A stretch of DNA of 64,000 nt. Origin: Bacteroidales bacterium UBA4788. Lineage in GTDB: Bacteria > Bacteroidota > Bacteroidia > Bacteroidales > VadinHA17. Below the pieces are notes generated by a model that saw nothing but the letters and a program-made list of their open reading frames with translations, was not told where the DNA came from and ran no database searches. The position numbers and the translations under genes are program-made. Positions 33,670 to 43,565 of the stretch are shown in pieces; the first letter of the stretch is position 1; each line of letters begins with the position of its first letter. The stretch spans positions 21,851 to 85,850 of the forward strand of contig DHGW01000002.1 in NCBI GenBank assembly GCA_002402965.1. Reading direction: 5' to 3'.

Positions 33670-34290
33670 ATGCTGAAGCTGATCAACCACCCCCTGATAA
33701 CGCACAAGCTGTCGCTCATCAGGAGAAAAGAGACAGGAACGAGAGATTTCCGGCAGAATATCAATGAGATAGCCGGTCTAATGGCCTATGAGATAACACG
33801 TGATCTGCCTCTTCGTGAGGTGGTGATTGATACGCCTCTCTCTTCCTGCATCACCTCGGAACTGTCCGGGGAGATCATCCTGGTGCCGGTGCTGCGCGCC
33901 GGGCTTGGTATGGTTGACGGTATTACCAGCCTGATCACCACAGCGCGTGTGGGTCACATAGGCCTGGTGCGTGATCATGAGACACTGGTACCGACGGAGT
34001 ATTATGCAAAGTTCCCCTCCGACATATCCGGTGCGGTGGTGATGGTGCTCGACCCGATGCTGGCAACCGGGGGCAGTGCCAGCGCAGCCATCGGAGCCGT
34101 GAAGAAGAGAGGTGCTGTAACAATCAGGCTGGTATGCATCGTCGGTGCTCCCGAGGGTGTTACAAGGGTGGAAAAGGAACATCCCGATGTTGATATCTAC
34201 CTGGCTGCACTTGACAGTCACCTGAATGAGAACGGGTATATCGTGCCTGGTCTTGGAGATGCGGGTGACAGACTCTTCGGGACGGTTTAA
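33670..34290 (+). CDS. upp: Uracil phosphoribosyltransferase
   Basis: A 206-residue enzyme that makes UMP from uracil and PRPP. Visible are the N-terminal [25 protein letters not shown] block, [12 protein letters not shown], and the PRPP loop [17 protein letters not shown], with a C-terminal [20 protein letters not shown] that binds uracil. Length is normal (about 207). It is followed by a terminator and then a nucleoside transporter gene, together giving pyrimidine salvage. Confidence 0.96.
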   Translation: MLKLINHPLITHKLSLIRRKETGTRDFRQNINEIAGLMAYEITRDLPLREVVIDTPLSSCITSELSGEIILVPVLRAGLGMVDGITSLITTARVGHIGLVRDHETLVPTEYYAKFPSDISGAVVMVLDPMLATGGSASAAIGAVKKRGAVTIRLVCIVGAPEGVTRVEKEHPDVDIYLAALDSHLNENGYIVPGLGDAGDRLFGTV

Positions 34291-34321
34291 CTCTGCGGAG
34301 ATATTCCTGAAGTGATGAGAC

Positions 34322-34347
34322 AGGCCCCGCCGGGGGCCTCTTTTTTT
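34322..34347 (+). terminator. Rho-independent terminator after upp
   Basis: AGGCCCC pairs with GGGGCCT around a 4-base loop, followed by C and seven T (34341-34347), 31 bases after the upp stop. Confidence 0.85.
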
Positions 34348-34389
34348 CAACATTTTCTCATCGCGGTTCATCTGAAAGAAATAGCTTGC

Positions 34390-34397
34390 TATCTTCG
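34390..34397 (+). promoter_or_regulatory. Putative -7 promoter box for the nucleoside transporter
   Basis: TATCTTCG, one mismatch from TAnnTTTG, 31 bases before ATG 34428 and just after the upp terminator, consistent with an independent transcript. Confidence 0.45.
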
Positions 34398-34427
34398 CAG
34401 ATCAACATTTACAAATAATCCAAGACT

Positions 34428-35702
34428 ATGGGACTTAAGCGCCGGCTTATCATCATGAACTTTCTCCAGTTCTTTATGTGGGGGGCATGGATGATGACAC
34501 TGGGTCATTACGGATTCGTGGAAAAACAATGGAACGGCGCTCAGTTTGGCCTGGTCTTTTCAACCATGGGCTTCGCGTCACTTATTATGCCCACCTTGTT
34601 CGGGATTCTTGCCGATAAATGGAAGGCAAATTACGTCTATGCGATACTTCACCTGCTGTTCGGGGCAACAATGTGCTTTCTGCCGCTGATTGAGGCACCA
34701 CTGCCCTTCTTCTGGCTTCTGCTGCTTGCGATGTGCTTTTATATGCCGACAATCGGTCTGAATAACTCTGTCGGTTTCAGACTGCTGAAAAGCGAAGGTA
34801 AAGAGCCCACAAAGTACTTCCCGCCGATCAGGGTGTGGGGTACGGTAGGCTTTATCATAGCAATGTGGGTGACAAACTTCTTCACCAAACCATGGGGTCT
34901 GGGATACAGCATCAAGGTCTCCTTCATTATTGCAGCTGTTTCTGCATTCGGCCTCGCTCTCTATTCATTCTTCTTCTTGCCGGTTGTAAAAAAAGTGGAA
35001 AGCGATGTAACTGAAAAGAAGACCTGGGTTCAGAGCCTGGGGTTAGAAGCCTTCGTACTGTTCCGGCAAAAGAAAATGCTGTTGTTTTTTATCTTCAGCA
35101 TGCTGCTGGGCGGCGCCCTTCAGCTGACCAATGCCTACGGCGACAGTTTTCTCCAGGATGCTACAGTTTTCCCGCAAGGAGGGATCATTAATAACTTTTC
35201 CACAATTATACTCTCAATATCACAGATCTCCGAAACCCTGTTTATCCTTTCGATTCCTTTTTTCCTGAAGCGTTTCGGCATCAAGAAAGTGATGTTGCTC
35301 AGTATGATAGCATGGGTACTGCGTTTCGGTCTTTTCGGCCTGGCCGACAATACAGTCACAGGTTTTATACTGATTATCACCTCCTGTATTGTTTACGGAA
35401 TGGCATTTGATTTCTTCAATATCTCGGGAGCCTTGTTTGTGGAACAGAACACTGACTCAAAGATCACTGCCTCGGCACAGGGTGTTTTTATGCTGATGAC
35501 CAACGGGATAGGCGCTGTTCTTGGAAATCTCATTGCAGGGCAGGTAATCAAACAGTGGTTCGAAGACCCGGTAAGTCGCATCAAAGACTGGCCGGGCATC
35601 TGGATATCCTTTGCCGCATATGCATTGGTGGTCGCCATTCTCTTCGCCATACTTTTCAGGCATAAGCATGTGCCGGTGGAAACTGCAAACATAAGTCACT
35701 GA
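34428..35702 (+). CDS. Nucleoside:H+ symporter, NupG/XapB-like MFS
   Basis: A 424-residue inner-membrane protein with twelve hydrophobic segments. The N-terminal MNFLQFFMWGAWMMTLGHYG and the loop FGILADKWKANYVYAILHLL fit the nucleoside:H+ symporter family of the MFS (NupG, XapB). A further conserved block is IRVWGTVGFIIAMWVTNFF. It probably imports nucleosides such as uridine, which fits the neighbouring uracil salvage gene. Confidence 0.88.
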   Translation: MGLKRRLIIMNFLQFFMWGAWMMTLGHYGFVEKQWNGAQFGLVFSTMGFASLIMPTLFGILADKWKANYVYAILHLLFGATMCFLPLIEAPLPFFWLLLLAMCFYMPTIGLNNSVGFRLLKSEGKEPTKYFPPIRVWGTVGFIIAMWVTNFFTKPWGLGYSIKVSFIIAAVSAFGLALYSFFFLPVVKKVESDVTEKKTWVQSLGLEAFVLFRQKKMLLFFIFSMLLGGALQLTNAYGDSFLQDATVFPQGGIINNFSTIILSISQISETLFILSIPFFLKRFGIKKVMLLSMIAWVLRFGLFGLADNTVTGFILIITSCIVYGMAFDFFNISGALFVEQNTDSKITASAQGVFMLMTNGIGAVLGNLIAGQVIKQWFEDPVSRIKDWPGIWISFAAYALVVAILFAILFRHKHVPVETANISH

Positions 35703-35830
35703 CATTTCGTGGCCGGATGGCTGACCACAGGTCTGCGACTGGACGGCAGAGGGTATTCGGCGAGAAGGCGGGCCAGGGTCCGCCCTGCCACGGGTCAGGA
35801 TCTTTAGGATGACTGACCTGAAGAAAGCCG

Positions 35831-36697
35831 TTAACCCAGCAGGATCATGCTGAGACCAATCACTATCATACCGCTGATGAGGCCGTAGATGGCCACGTGA
35901 TGCTTGCCATACTTGTGCGCAGCGGGAAGCAGCTCGTCGAATGAGATATAGACCATGATCCCGGCCACCATTGCAAAGACATAACCGAGACTCACATCGG
36001 TTTTGAAGAGGGTAAGAATAAAATACCCTGCAAAGGCTCCTATCGGCTCGGAAAATCCTGAAAGAACTGACCAGACCAATGCCTTTCTCCTTGATCCTGT
36101 AGCATAATAAACGGGTACGGAGACGGCGATTCCCTCGGGAATATTGTGTATTGCAACAGCCACGGCAATGCTTATCCCTACCGCCACGTCTGACATAGCT
36201 GACATGAAGGTGGCTATCCCTTCGGGGAAGTTGTGGATTCCAATTGCAACTGCAGTAAAGATGCCCAATCTCATAAGTTTCGCATCCCTGATACCTTGAC
36301 GGCCACGGTTTTGCATCTTCCTGCCCTTGCATTCAGGCTTGTCAGGATCTCGCGTCTCAGGATGCATCTGCTCCACCCGTTTCAGCTCGTGAGGATTGCC
36401 TTCAGAAGGCAGAATCTTGTCTATCGCAGCAGACAGGCCGATGCCGGCAACGAACGAGATGAATGTGAGCCAGGCTGCAGTATCCTTATCATACGCCAGT
36501 TGCATCAATTGCCCGGCTTCCGTCAAAATCTCAGTGAAAGATATAAAGATCATCACGCCGGCGGAGAAGCCCAGCGAGAAAGCGAGAAAAGTTGTCTTGG
36601 TACGTTTGGCAAAGAAGGCTATTAATCCTCCTATCCCGGTGGCAAGTCCTGCAAAGAGAGTGATGCCGAAGGCAAAAAGAAGCCGGGAACTATCCAT
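35831..36697 (-). CDS. zupT: ZIP-family zinc transporter
   Basis: A 288-residue ZupT-like metal importer with eight hydrophobic segments. The two transport-site motifs HNFPEG and HNIPEG are present in helices 4 and 5, and GFSAGVMIFISFTEIL begins the early helices. A cytoplasmic loop between helices 3 and 4 is Lys/Arg/Glu-rich. The ATG at 36697 is chosen over a TTG two codons upstream. A promoter box lies 33 bases upstream on the minus strand. It probably takes up zinc and other divalent metals. Confidence 0.93.
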   Translation of the reverse strand: MDSSRLLFAFGITLFAGLATGIGGLIAFFAKRTKTTFLAFSLGFSAGVMIFISFTEILTEAGQLMQLAYDKDTAAWLTFISFVAGIGLSAAIDKILPSEGNPHELKRVEQMHPETRDPDKPECKGRKMQNRGRQGIRDAKLMRLGIFTAVAIGIHNFPEGIATFMSAMSDVAVGISIAVAVAIHNIPEGIAVSVPVYYATGSRRKALVWSVLSGFSEPIGAFAGYFILTLFKTDVSLGYVFAMVAGIMVYISFDELLPAAHKYGKHHVAIYGLISGMIVIGLSMILLG

Positions 36698-36729
36698 CAA
36701 CAATCGTTATTTAGATTCATTTTAAATTG

Positions 36730-36737
36730 CAAATTTA
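36730..36737 (-). promoter_or_regulatory. Bacteroidota -7 promoter box for zupT
   Basis: TAAATTTG on the minus strand, exact TAnnTTTG match, 32 bases before the zupT ATG. Confidence 0.55.
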
Positions 36738-36815
36738 TAAGAATAAAGGGAAAAACAACATGAGGGATATCCGGACTGACAAAAAAAAGTCCTTATTTAG
36801 AGATGACGTTTGAAG

Positions 36816-37397
36816 ATGAATCTCTGGGACTATTACAGGATACTCGGCATAAGGCAGGGTGCCTCCGATGATGAGATCAGGAGAGCCTACAGGAAGAAGG
36901 CTATGGAGTACCATCCTGACCGCAATCATTCGCCTGAGGCCCAGGAGAATTTTATCCGTGTTACCGAAGCCTATGAATACCTGACTTCGCATCCTCACGG
37001 CAGGAACATCTCTGAGGAAGAGGTGAGGAAGAATTACCAGGCATGGGTTGATTACAGGCAGGCTGAAGCGCGTAAGAGGGCTGAGGCATATGCCAGGGCC
37101 TCATACGCGGAGTTCAGAAAAAGTCCGGTCTACAGGAGCACAACGCATATTGACGGCACGATGGTTGTTTTGGGTATCGTGCTCTCAGGAACGATTATGG
37201 TCATGACTGTTTACGGGTTCAGGTACAGGATGAGTACAGCCATGGGGCCGAAGGAAGAACCTTCATTTGCTCTTGCTGCAGTCACCTTCATTATAGGAGT
37301 TGCCTACGCGGTCATATCGGCTCTTTACCTCTCAGCCTGGCTGGCTCAGCAGAAAAATAAAAGAAATTTGTCAGGTGACACAAAGGAAAAAGATTAG
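36816..37397 (+). CDS. DnaJ-domain membrane protein
   Basis: A 193-residue protein with a J domain at residues 1-65: [25 protein letters not shown] and the HPD motif in YHPDRN. The C-terminal half has a charged region and then two membrane helices (residues about 112-135 and 150-175). It would present a J domain to a DnaK partner at the membrane. ATG 36816 is used in preference to a TTG two codons upstream. The next gene begins inside its 3' end. Confidence 0.87.
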   Translation: MNLWDYYRILGIRQGASDDEIRRAYRKKAMEYHPDRNHSPEAQENFIRVTEAYEYLTSHPHGRNISEEEVRKNYQAWVDYRQAEARKRAEAYARASYAEFRKSPVYRSTTHIDGTMVVLGIVLSGTIMVMTVYGFRYRMSTAMGPKEEPSFALAAVTFIIGVAYAVISALYLSAWLAQQKNKRNLSGDTKEKD

Positions 37398-37887
37398 GAA
37401 TCCGTTTAATGCGGATGAATACATGTGTTTCGGATGTTCTCCGGGCAACCATGTTGGGCTGAAACTAATATTCGAGGAGGATGATGAGAAGCTCTATGCC
37501 TCATGGCAGCCGGACCCTCTTTTCCAGGGGTACATAAACGTTCTTCACGGCGGTATCATAGCCACGCTTCTCGACGAAGCCGGGGCCTGGTGCGTCTACG
37601 TGAAGGCAGGGACGTCCGGAGTCACCTCCTCAATGACTGTAAAGTATCTCAAACCGGTTCATATCAGCAAGGGGAAGGTATCGGTTGAAGCATGGATGGT
37701 ATCCAGGGGTGAAAAGAACGCCCTGATCTCAGCCGCGCTGTATGACGGTGAGGGAAGGCTTTGTGCCGAGGCCGTACTGGATTACTTCATTTATCCTGAG
37801 AAGATTGCCCGGAGTCGCTATTACTATCCAGGAATTGAGGCCTTCAGGTATCAATCCGAGCCGCCGGAACCACAGAATGGTCAGTGA
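37375..37887 (+). CDS. PaaI-like hotdog-fold thioesterase
   Basis: A 170-residue single-hotdog-domain protein. The block [20 protein letters not shown] carries the HGG and catalytic-acid region of PaaI-family acyl-CoA thioesterases, and an N-terminal [14 protein letters not shown] motif is typical of this subgroup. The open frame extends to 37300, but homologue length and a GTG at 37375 right before RKKIRNPFN favour the shorter form. It overlaps the DnaJ gene by 23 bases and its 3' end overlaps the convergent tsaD gene by 44. Confidence 0.83.
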   Translation: MTQRKKIRNPFNADEYMCFGCSPGNHVGLKLIFEEDDEKLYASWQPDPLFQGYINVLHGGIIATLLDEAGAWCVYVKAGTSGVTSSMTVKYLKPVHISKGKVSVEAWMVSRGEKNALISAALYDGEGRLCAEAVLDYFIYPEKIARSRYYYPGIEAFRYQSEPPEPQNGQ

Positions 37888-38869
37888 AATCAGACCTGAG
37901 ATACTTATAATATCCTGTAATGCCTATCATCGCGGCATTATCCGTTGTGTACCTGAACTCAGGCAAAAAGAGGTTCCATCCGCGTTTTCCCGCCTCCCGC
38001 GCAGCCGCCTCCCTGAGGCCGGCGTTTGCGGAGACACCGCCGGCGATTCCTATCTCCCTGATGCCGGTCTCCTTTGAAGCGCGTACGAGTTTGGACATCA
38101 ATATCTCTATGATTGTGCGCTGAAGGGAAGCGGCAAGGTCATTAAGATTTTCCCCTATGAAATCAGGATCTTCCTTCACCCTGTCACGCAGAAAATAAAG
38201 GAAACTCGTTTTGAGCCCGGAGAAGCTGAAATTGAGTCCCTGTACCCTCGGTTTGGCGAAGCGGAAGGCCCCGGAGTTGCCTGCCGCAGACAGCTTGTCT
38301 ATGACCGGGCCGCCGGGATAAGGAAGTCCCATCACCTTGGCGCATTTGTCAAATGCTTCGCCTGCTGCATCATCGATTGTATTCCCGATGAGTTCCATGG
38401 ACATATGGTCTCGTATGACGATCAGCTGTGTATGTCCCCCTGACACAAGGAGGCAGAGGAATGGGAACTCCGGTACCCGGGTTTCCTTTCCTTGCTCCAT
38501 GGCGAAGTGAGACATCACGTGTGCCTGGAGGTGATTTACCTCAATTAACGGAATATTCCGAGCCAGGGCAAATCCCTTTGCGAACGACGTCCCTACAAGC
38601 AGTGATCCCAGGAGCCCTGGTCCGCGTGTAAATGCCACTGCGTTTATTTCGTCTGCTCGCTTCCCTGCTGCTTCAAGTGCCCGGGCAACAACAGGTACTA
38701 TATTGGCCTGATGTGCTCTCGAGGCCAGTTCCGGCACCACCCCGCCATAAGCCTTGTGCACCTCCTGGTTCGCAATCAGGTTGGAAAGAACGAAACCATC
38801 GCAGATCACCGCGGCCGAAGTATCATCGCAGGATGATTCTATCGCGAGGATCGTAATCTTTGGTGCCAT
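37844..38869 (-). CDS. tsaD: tRNA N6-threonylcarbamoyladenosine transferase (TsaD)
   Basis: A 341-residue Kae1/TsaD protein that with TsaB and TsaE adds threonylcarbamoyl to A37 of ANN-reading tRNAs. Motifs: ILAIESSCDDTSAAV at the N-terminus, the metal-binding HxxxH in NHLQAH, and LLVSGGHTQL and GEAFDKCAKVMGL in the nucleotide-binding core. MAPKITIL at 38869 is taken as the start; the longer open frame overlaps the divergent tamB gene. The intergenic region to tamB is 52 bases. Confidence 0.97.
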   Translation of the reverse strand: MAPKITILAIESSCDDTSAAVICDGFVLSNLIANQEVHKAYGGVVPELASRAHQANIVPVVARALEAAGKRADEINAVAFTRGPGLLGSLLVGTSFAKGFALARNIPLIEVNHLQAHVMSHFAMEQGKETRVPEFPFLCLLVSGGHTQLIVIRDHMSMELIGNTIDDAAGEAFDKCAKVMGLPYPGGPVIDKLSAAGNSGAFRFAKPRVQGLNFSFSGLKTSFLYFLRDRVKEDPDFIGENLNDLAASLQRTIIEILMSKLVRASKETGIREIGIAGGVSANAGLREAAAREAGKRGWNLFLPEFRYTTDNAAMIGITGYYKYLRSDFTDHSVVPAARIDT

Positions 38870-38889
38870 ATTTGTATCACTCTTTTTTA

Positions 38890-38897
38890 TAACTTCG
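38890..38897 (+). promoter_or_regulatory. Putative -7 promoter box for tamB
   Basis: TAACTTCG, one mismatch from TAnnTTTG, 25 bases before ATG 38922, in the 52-base region between divergent tsaD and tamB. Confidence 0.45.
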
Positions 38898-38921
38898 CCT
38901 TCAGCGGGAATTCCATCATGA

Positions 38922-41900
38922 ATGGCCAAAATTATTAAAAAAATCGTAAGGGTCCTTCTCATCATAACCGGTGTGCTGATTATGGTATTTCTGACTATCT
39001 TCCTGCTGCTTCAGACACCTAGTATCCAAACATTTACGATAAGCAAGATTACTAAGGGAATCGCTAAAAAGACAGGGGGTGAGATCAGCATTGGCCGGGT
39101 TTCCTATTCACTTTGGCACGAGATTATTCTAAATGATGTACTGTTTAAGGACCTAAGGGGTGATACCCTCCTTGCGGCTGAACGGTTTGACGTGAGGCTC
39201 AGGGAAATCAGACCGAGAAAGAATATTTACAGGTTCGGAAGGGTTGACATCTACAAGCCCGATTTCAGGATGGTGCAGGACACCGCCGGTATCATGAACC
39301 TGACAGAGTACTTAAGTAAATTGAAGAGGGAGGGTGAACGTGACAGCACGAAAAGGATCGACGTTAGTTTTGCAGATATTGACATCTTCGACGGCTCCTT
39401 CCTTCTGCAGAACGAATCTGATACGGCAGGGGTTGTTCCAGGCAGGGTCAACTTCGGGAAGATGCATCTTGCTGATATAAACACAAAGGTCCGCGACCTC
39501 AATATCAACCCGGACTCCGTTCACATGGTGATACGGGGCATGCGGTTCGCGGAGTCCGCTGGATTTATTGCCCGGAGCGTCGACATGCATCTTGCCGTTC
39601 AAGGCAGCAACCTCTATTTCAGGGAGATCAATATCATCACTGACTCAAGCGCCATATCCGCAGAGAAGGTACTTCTTATGCCCGGGGACACCAGTGCATG
39701 GAGGGATTTCGTCAATGGGGTTAAAATGGATTTGCTCTTCAACAATTCAGTGATCAACACCTCGGACCTGGCATATTTCGTTAGGCCACTAGCCGGAATG
39801 AGTGAAAGAATAACCATGTCGGGATGGGTGAGTGGCACGGTTGCAGAGCTGAAGGGAAGGAATATCAGGGTCGATTACGAGTCCTCAACCAGGCTGAGGT
39901 TCGATTTCAACATTTCAGGCCTGCCCGTGCTGAGTGACAGTTATCTTTTCATCGATTTTACTGACATGAGGACACGTGCAGCCGACATTGAGAGCTTCTC
40001 AATCCCGGGGAAGAAGCCACTTAAGTTGCCGGTGATCGCGCATGACATGGGGCTTATCTCGTACAAGGGCAGTTTCACTGGGTTCACAACTGATTTCGTT
40101 TCGTTTGGCAAACTGACGACCGAGCGGGGAACCTTCTCCACTGACCTGTCGCTCAGACCCGACGGCAGGAACACCTTCGGATTCAGGGGTTCGATAAGGA
40201 CAAGCGATGTTGATCTTGGTTACATAACCAGAAATGATGAGATGTTCGGAGGATTGTGGATGCATGCTGAAATAGACGGCTCGATGGAATCGTTCCGCCG
40301 TCTCTCCGCAACCATCAGCGGGGTGGTTGACAGTGTGGAGATAAACAAGTACCTCTTCAGGAATATAAACGTCTCAGGAACATATGCTGACAGCATCTGG
40401 GACGGCAATGTCAGGGTGATGGAGCCCAACATTGAGATGGATCTGATGGGAAGGTTCGACCTGGAGAAGAGCATGCCCGAGTTTGATTTCAGTATGAATC
40501 TTGCATATGCAGATCTGCATGCCCTCAACCTGGTAAAGAAAGATTCGGTGTTCCGGGCATCCGCGCTTGTAACCGCCAACTTCAGGGGTAACCGGACGGA
40601 TAACCTTGAAGGAGATCTGAGGCTGATCAACTCCACCCTTGAAAACTCCAACGGGACTCTCAGTATTTATGACTTCCTTGTCCGCTCTGAAATCATCGGC
40701 GGTGAACCCCTTCTCAGTCTCAAATCGGATTTCGCCAATGCGGAAGTCAGGGGTCACTACTCCTTCGATGCCATTGGGAGAAGTGTCTCCTTAATGCTTA
40801 CCAGGCTCTTCCCCTCCAGGTTTAAGGAGCCACCGGCAAAGAAGGGAGAAGCGCCTGCCATCGCTGCTTTCACAGTTGACGCGCGTATCAAGAAGATAGA
40901 CAAGCTGAACGAATTCCTCGGTACGGGGGTGAGTATTTCAGACGGTACGCACCTCACGGGCCACTTCTGGTCAGACCGTCCCGAGATGATTGCAGAGGTG
41001 AAGTCGGATGCAATAACCTATGCCGGAATGCGCATGGGGCAGATGATGCTGACAGGCTCGGTGGCCGGGGGAATGATGACGGTTGAAATGACGGCGGATA
41101 CCCTGTTGCTGCCAGACAAATCCGAACTCGACAATTTTTCGATGGATGCTCAGGGCAAGAATGACACGATTGATCTCGGGTTAAGGTGGGACAATAAGGA
41201 TGAGGGCAGAACACTTGGCGAAGTAAATGCAAGGGGCTTTTTCAGCCTGAACGAGCTGAACAGGCCGGTTATGACAATTGCTCTTCTCCCCGCCAGCCTC
41301 ACTGTCAACCACATACCCTGGAATATCAGCCCTGCGCGCATTGTAATTGATTCAACAAGAACATATTTTGACAACATTCTTGTCAGCAGCAGTACAAACT
41401 TCATCAGTCTTGACGGCAAGCTGTCAAGGTTGCCGGAGGAAAAACTCGCACTGAGCTTTGAGGGCCTTAACATGTCATACCTCAACAATCTAATTAACAA
41501 GAAGCCGGAAAAAGAGGGTACGCCCCCGATGAAGTTTGAAGGATTGATGTCAGGCAGTGTGACCCTCACGGATATCTATGACAACCTGCTATTTGAGAGC
41601 AACATAAATGTGACTGACTTCAGAATGAACGATAATGATTACGGCCTGATGACAGTCATCAGTGAATGGGATCCCAGAAGAAAGGTTGCGGTTATAGATG
41701 TAAGTAACAACTTTGAAGGCCGCAAGTCTATTGATATAAGAGGGAGTTACGCACCATCATCCAGGATAGCAGACATATCTGTATCCGCGATCAATCTTCC
41801 TCTTGACGTGCTGAATCCCTTCGTAAGCGCCTTTGCATCAGACCTGCGTGGAGTGGGAACAGGAATGATAAGGCTGAAGGGAAAGCTTAAGCAGCTGGAG

Positions 41901-43439
41901 ATAACAGGTTCGATAATGGCCCGTGAAGCTTCCCTGAAGATCGGTTTTCTGCAGACGCGCTACAGTTTCTCTGACAGTGTGAGGTTCTCTCCTGCAGGCA
42001 TTATCTTCCGTGATATCAGGATTTATGATGAAAAGAGGAACCAGGGAACGATAAACGGCATGCTCACCCACCGTTCCTTCAAAAATATTGGTGTCAGCTT
42101 TGATATCACCATGGATAAGATGATGGTGCTCAATACCAGGCCTAAGGACAGCGACAGCTTCTACGGAACCGCCTATGCCTCCGGATATGCCGGAATCAGG
42201 GTAAATGAAGAGAAGCTTGTTTTCAATATCTCAGCCAAAACCGCCCCCAACACTGAGTTTTTTATACCCCTCAACTCCTCTGCAAGTGTGAGTGATTATC
42301 CTTACATCTCGTTTGTAAACAAGGACGAAAAGAAGGCGGAAGAGCAGCAGGCTGACCGGAACGGATTTATAAGCCAGGAAAAGAGGAGCAATATAGAGCT
42401 CAACTTCGACCTTGAAGTGACGCCTGATGCAGAAGTCCAGCTGATCATGGATGAGACCTCCGGGGGAGTCATTCGCGGCCAGGGTGAGGGTAATCTGAAC
42501 ATAACGCTGAATTCCCGCGGTGATGTTCGTATGTCAGGTAACTATATCATCAGTGACGGAGATTATCTTTTTACGCTGGGGAACATACTTAACAAGCGGT
42601 TTGCCGTGGAAGAGGGAGGCACCGTCTCCTGGAACGGTCCCATTGAAGATGCCAGTATTAACATCAGGGCACTCTACAAGACCAAGGCAGCACTTTCCGA
42701 GATATTCGGCGAGGAGGAGTTCTCCGAGTTAAAGGTCAAGCTACCTGTAGAGTGTATCCTGAGTCTGTCGGGCGAACTTCTCAATCCTGCCATCAGCTTC
42801 GACATCCAACTGCCCACAGCTGATGAAAGGACCCGCGAACTGCTCAGGATTGCCACAGACACAGAGGAGGAGCTCAGCCGCCAGTTCCTTTACCTACTGG
42901 TTATGAACAGTTTCTATCCCGATCCCTCGCTGTACAATTCGAGTTCAACGTCCGGCACAGCATATGGCCAGGCCGGCACACCCGTATCACCCTACGTCGG
43001 AGTAACAACTACTACCGAGATGCTCTCCAATCAGCTGAGCAACTGGCTCTCGCAGATAAGTAACGATTTCGACGTAGGGTTCAACTACAGACCCGGCAGC
43101 GAGCTGACAGACCAGGAGATGGAACTGGCGCTCTCCACGCAGTTGCTGAATGATAAGGTGACACTAAACGGTAACGTGGATGTCAGGGGCAACCAGAGGA
43201 ACACCTCCGCCAGCAACATCAGCGGGGAGTTCACTGTGGAGGTCAGGCTTACAGACATGTTGAGATTCAAGGTCTTCAACCGGTCGAACTATAATCTTTA
43301 TTACCAGGTCTACCCATATACCCAGGGGGTAGGGCTCTTTTTCAGGCGCGATTTCAACACGCTTAAAGACCTGTTCATAAAGCCTGAAGAGAAGCGTAAG
43401 AGGGAGGACGACGATGAGACAGAGACCGGGGAAAAATAA
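38922..43439 (+). CDS. tamB: TamB/DUF490-type translocation and assembly protein
   Basis: A 1505-residue protein with one N-terminal membrane helix (residues about 10-32) and a long periplasmic beta-rich repeat region made of alternating hydrophobic strands, fitting the bridge-like AsmA/TamB lipid-transport or autotransporter-assembly proteins. The C-terminal TamB (DUF490) domain is clear: GEGNLNITLNSRGDVRMSGNYIISDGDYLFTLGN, then ISFDIQLPTADERTRELLR and a final FFRRDFN segment. Normal length for Bacteroidota (about 1400-1700). It is followed 126 bases later by exbB. Confidence 0.9.
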   Translation: MAKIIKKIVRVLLIITGVLIMVFLTIFLLLQTPSIQTFTISKITKGIAKKTGGEISIGRVSYSLWHEIILNDVLFKDLRGDTLLAAERFDVRLREIRPRKNIYRFGRVDIYKPDFRMVQDTAGIMNLTEYLSKLKREGERDSTKRIDVSFADIDIFDGSFLLQNESDTAGVVPGRVNFGKMHLADINTKVRDLNINPDSVHMVIRGMRFAESAGFIARSVDMHLAVQGSNLYFREINIITDSSAISAEKVLLMPGDTSAWRDFVNGVKMDLLFNNSVINTSDLAYFVRPLAGMSERITMSGWVSGTVAELKGRNIRVDYESSTRLRFDFNISGLPVLSDSYLFIDFTDMRTRAADIESFSIPGKKPLKLPVIAHDMGLISYKGSFTGFTTDFVSFGKLTTERGTFSTDLSLRPDGRNTFGFRGSIRTSDVDLGYITRNDEMFGGLWMHAEIDGSMESFRRLSATISGVVDSVEINKYLFRNINVSGTYADSIWDGNVRVMEPNIEMDLMGRFDLEKSMPEFDFSMNLAYADLHALNLVKKDSVFRASALVTANFRGNRTDNLEGDLRLINSTLENSNGTLSIYDFLVRSEIIGGEPLLSLKSDFANAEVRGHYSFDAIGRSVSLMLTRLFPSRFKEPPAKKGEAPAIAAFTVDARIKKIDKLNEFLGTGVSISDGTHLTGHFWSDRPEMIAEVKSDAITYAGMRMGQMMLTGSVAGGMMTVEMTADTLLLPDKSELDNFSMDAQGKNDTIDLGLRWDNKDEGRTLGEVNARGFFSLNELNRPVMTIALLPASLTVNHIPWNISPARIVIDSTRTYFDNILVSSSTNFISLDGKLSRLPEEKLALSFEGLNMSYLNNLINKKPEKEGTPPMKFEGLMSGSVTLTDIYDNLLFESNINVTDFRMNDNDYGLMTVISEWDPRRKVAVIDVSNNFEGRKSIDIRGSYAPSSRIADISVSAINLPLDVLNPFVSAFASDLRGVGTGMIRLKGKLKQLEITGSIMAREASLKIGFLQTRYSFSDSVRFSPAGIIFRDIRIYDEKRNQGTINGMLTHRSFKNIGVSFDITMDKMMVLNTRPKDSDSFYGTAYASGYAGIRVNEEKLVFNISAKTAPNTEFFIPLNSSASVSDYPYISFVNKDEKKAEEQQADRNGFISQEKRSNIELNFDLEVTPDAEVQLIMDETSGGVIRGQGEGNLNITLNSRGDVRMSGNYIISDGDYLFTLGNILNKRFAVEEGGTVSWNGPIEDASINIRALYKTKAALSEIFGEEEFSELKVKLPVECILSLSGELLNPAISFDIQLPTADERTRELLRIATDTEEELSRQFLYLLVMNSFYPDPSLYNSSSTSGTAYGQAGTPVSPYVGVTTTTEMLSNQLSNWLSQISNDFDVGFNYRPGSELTDQEMELALSTQLLNDKVTLNGNVDVRGNQRNTSASNISGEFTVEVRLTDMLRFKVFNRSNYNLYYQVYPYTQGVGLFFRRDFNTLKDLFIKPEEKRKREDDDETETGEK

Positions 43440-43505
43440 CCTTTCAACAAAGGCTCCGATTTATCAACATCAGGATACTTGCAGGGGAGGTACACCGTTT
43501 TTTAC

Positions 43506-43513
43506 TATATTCG
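43506..43513 (+). promoter_or_regulatory. Putative -7 promoter box for exbB-exbD-tonB
   Basis: TATATTCG, one mismatch from TAnnTTTG, 53 bases before ATG 43566. Confidence 0.4.
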
Positions 43514-43565
43514 CCCGATGATACAAAAAAGTAAGTCAAACTGTTAACATTTTAAACCACAGACA

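Noticed and set aside
35457..36332. A 291-codon minus-strand frame overlapping the nucleoside transporter and zupT genes
   Set aside because: Cys/Arg-rich composition typical of a shadow frame; both overlapped genes are clearly real.
38870..38965. 5' extension of tsaD
   Set aside because: Overlaps tamB; TsaD proteins start at the residues encoded at 38869.
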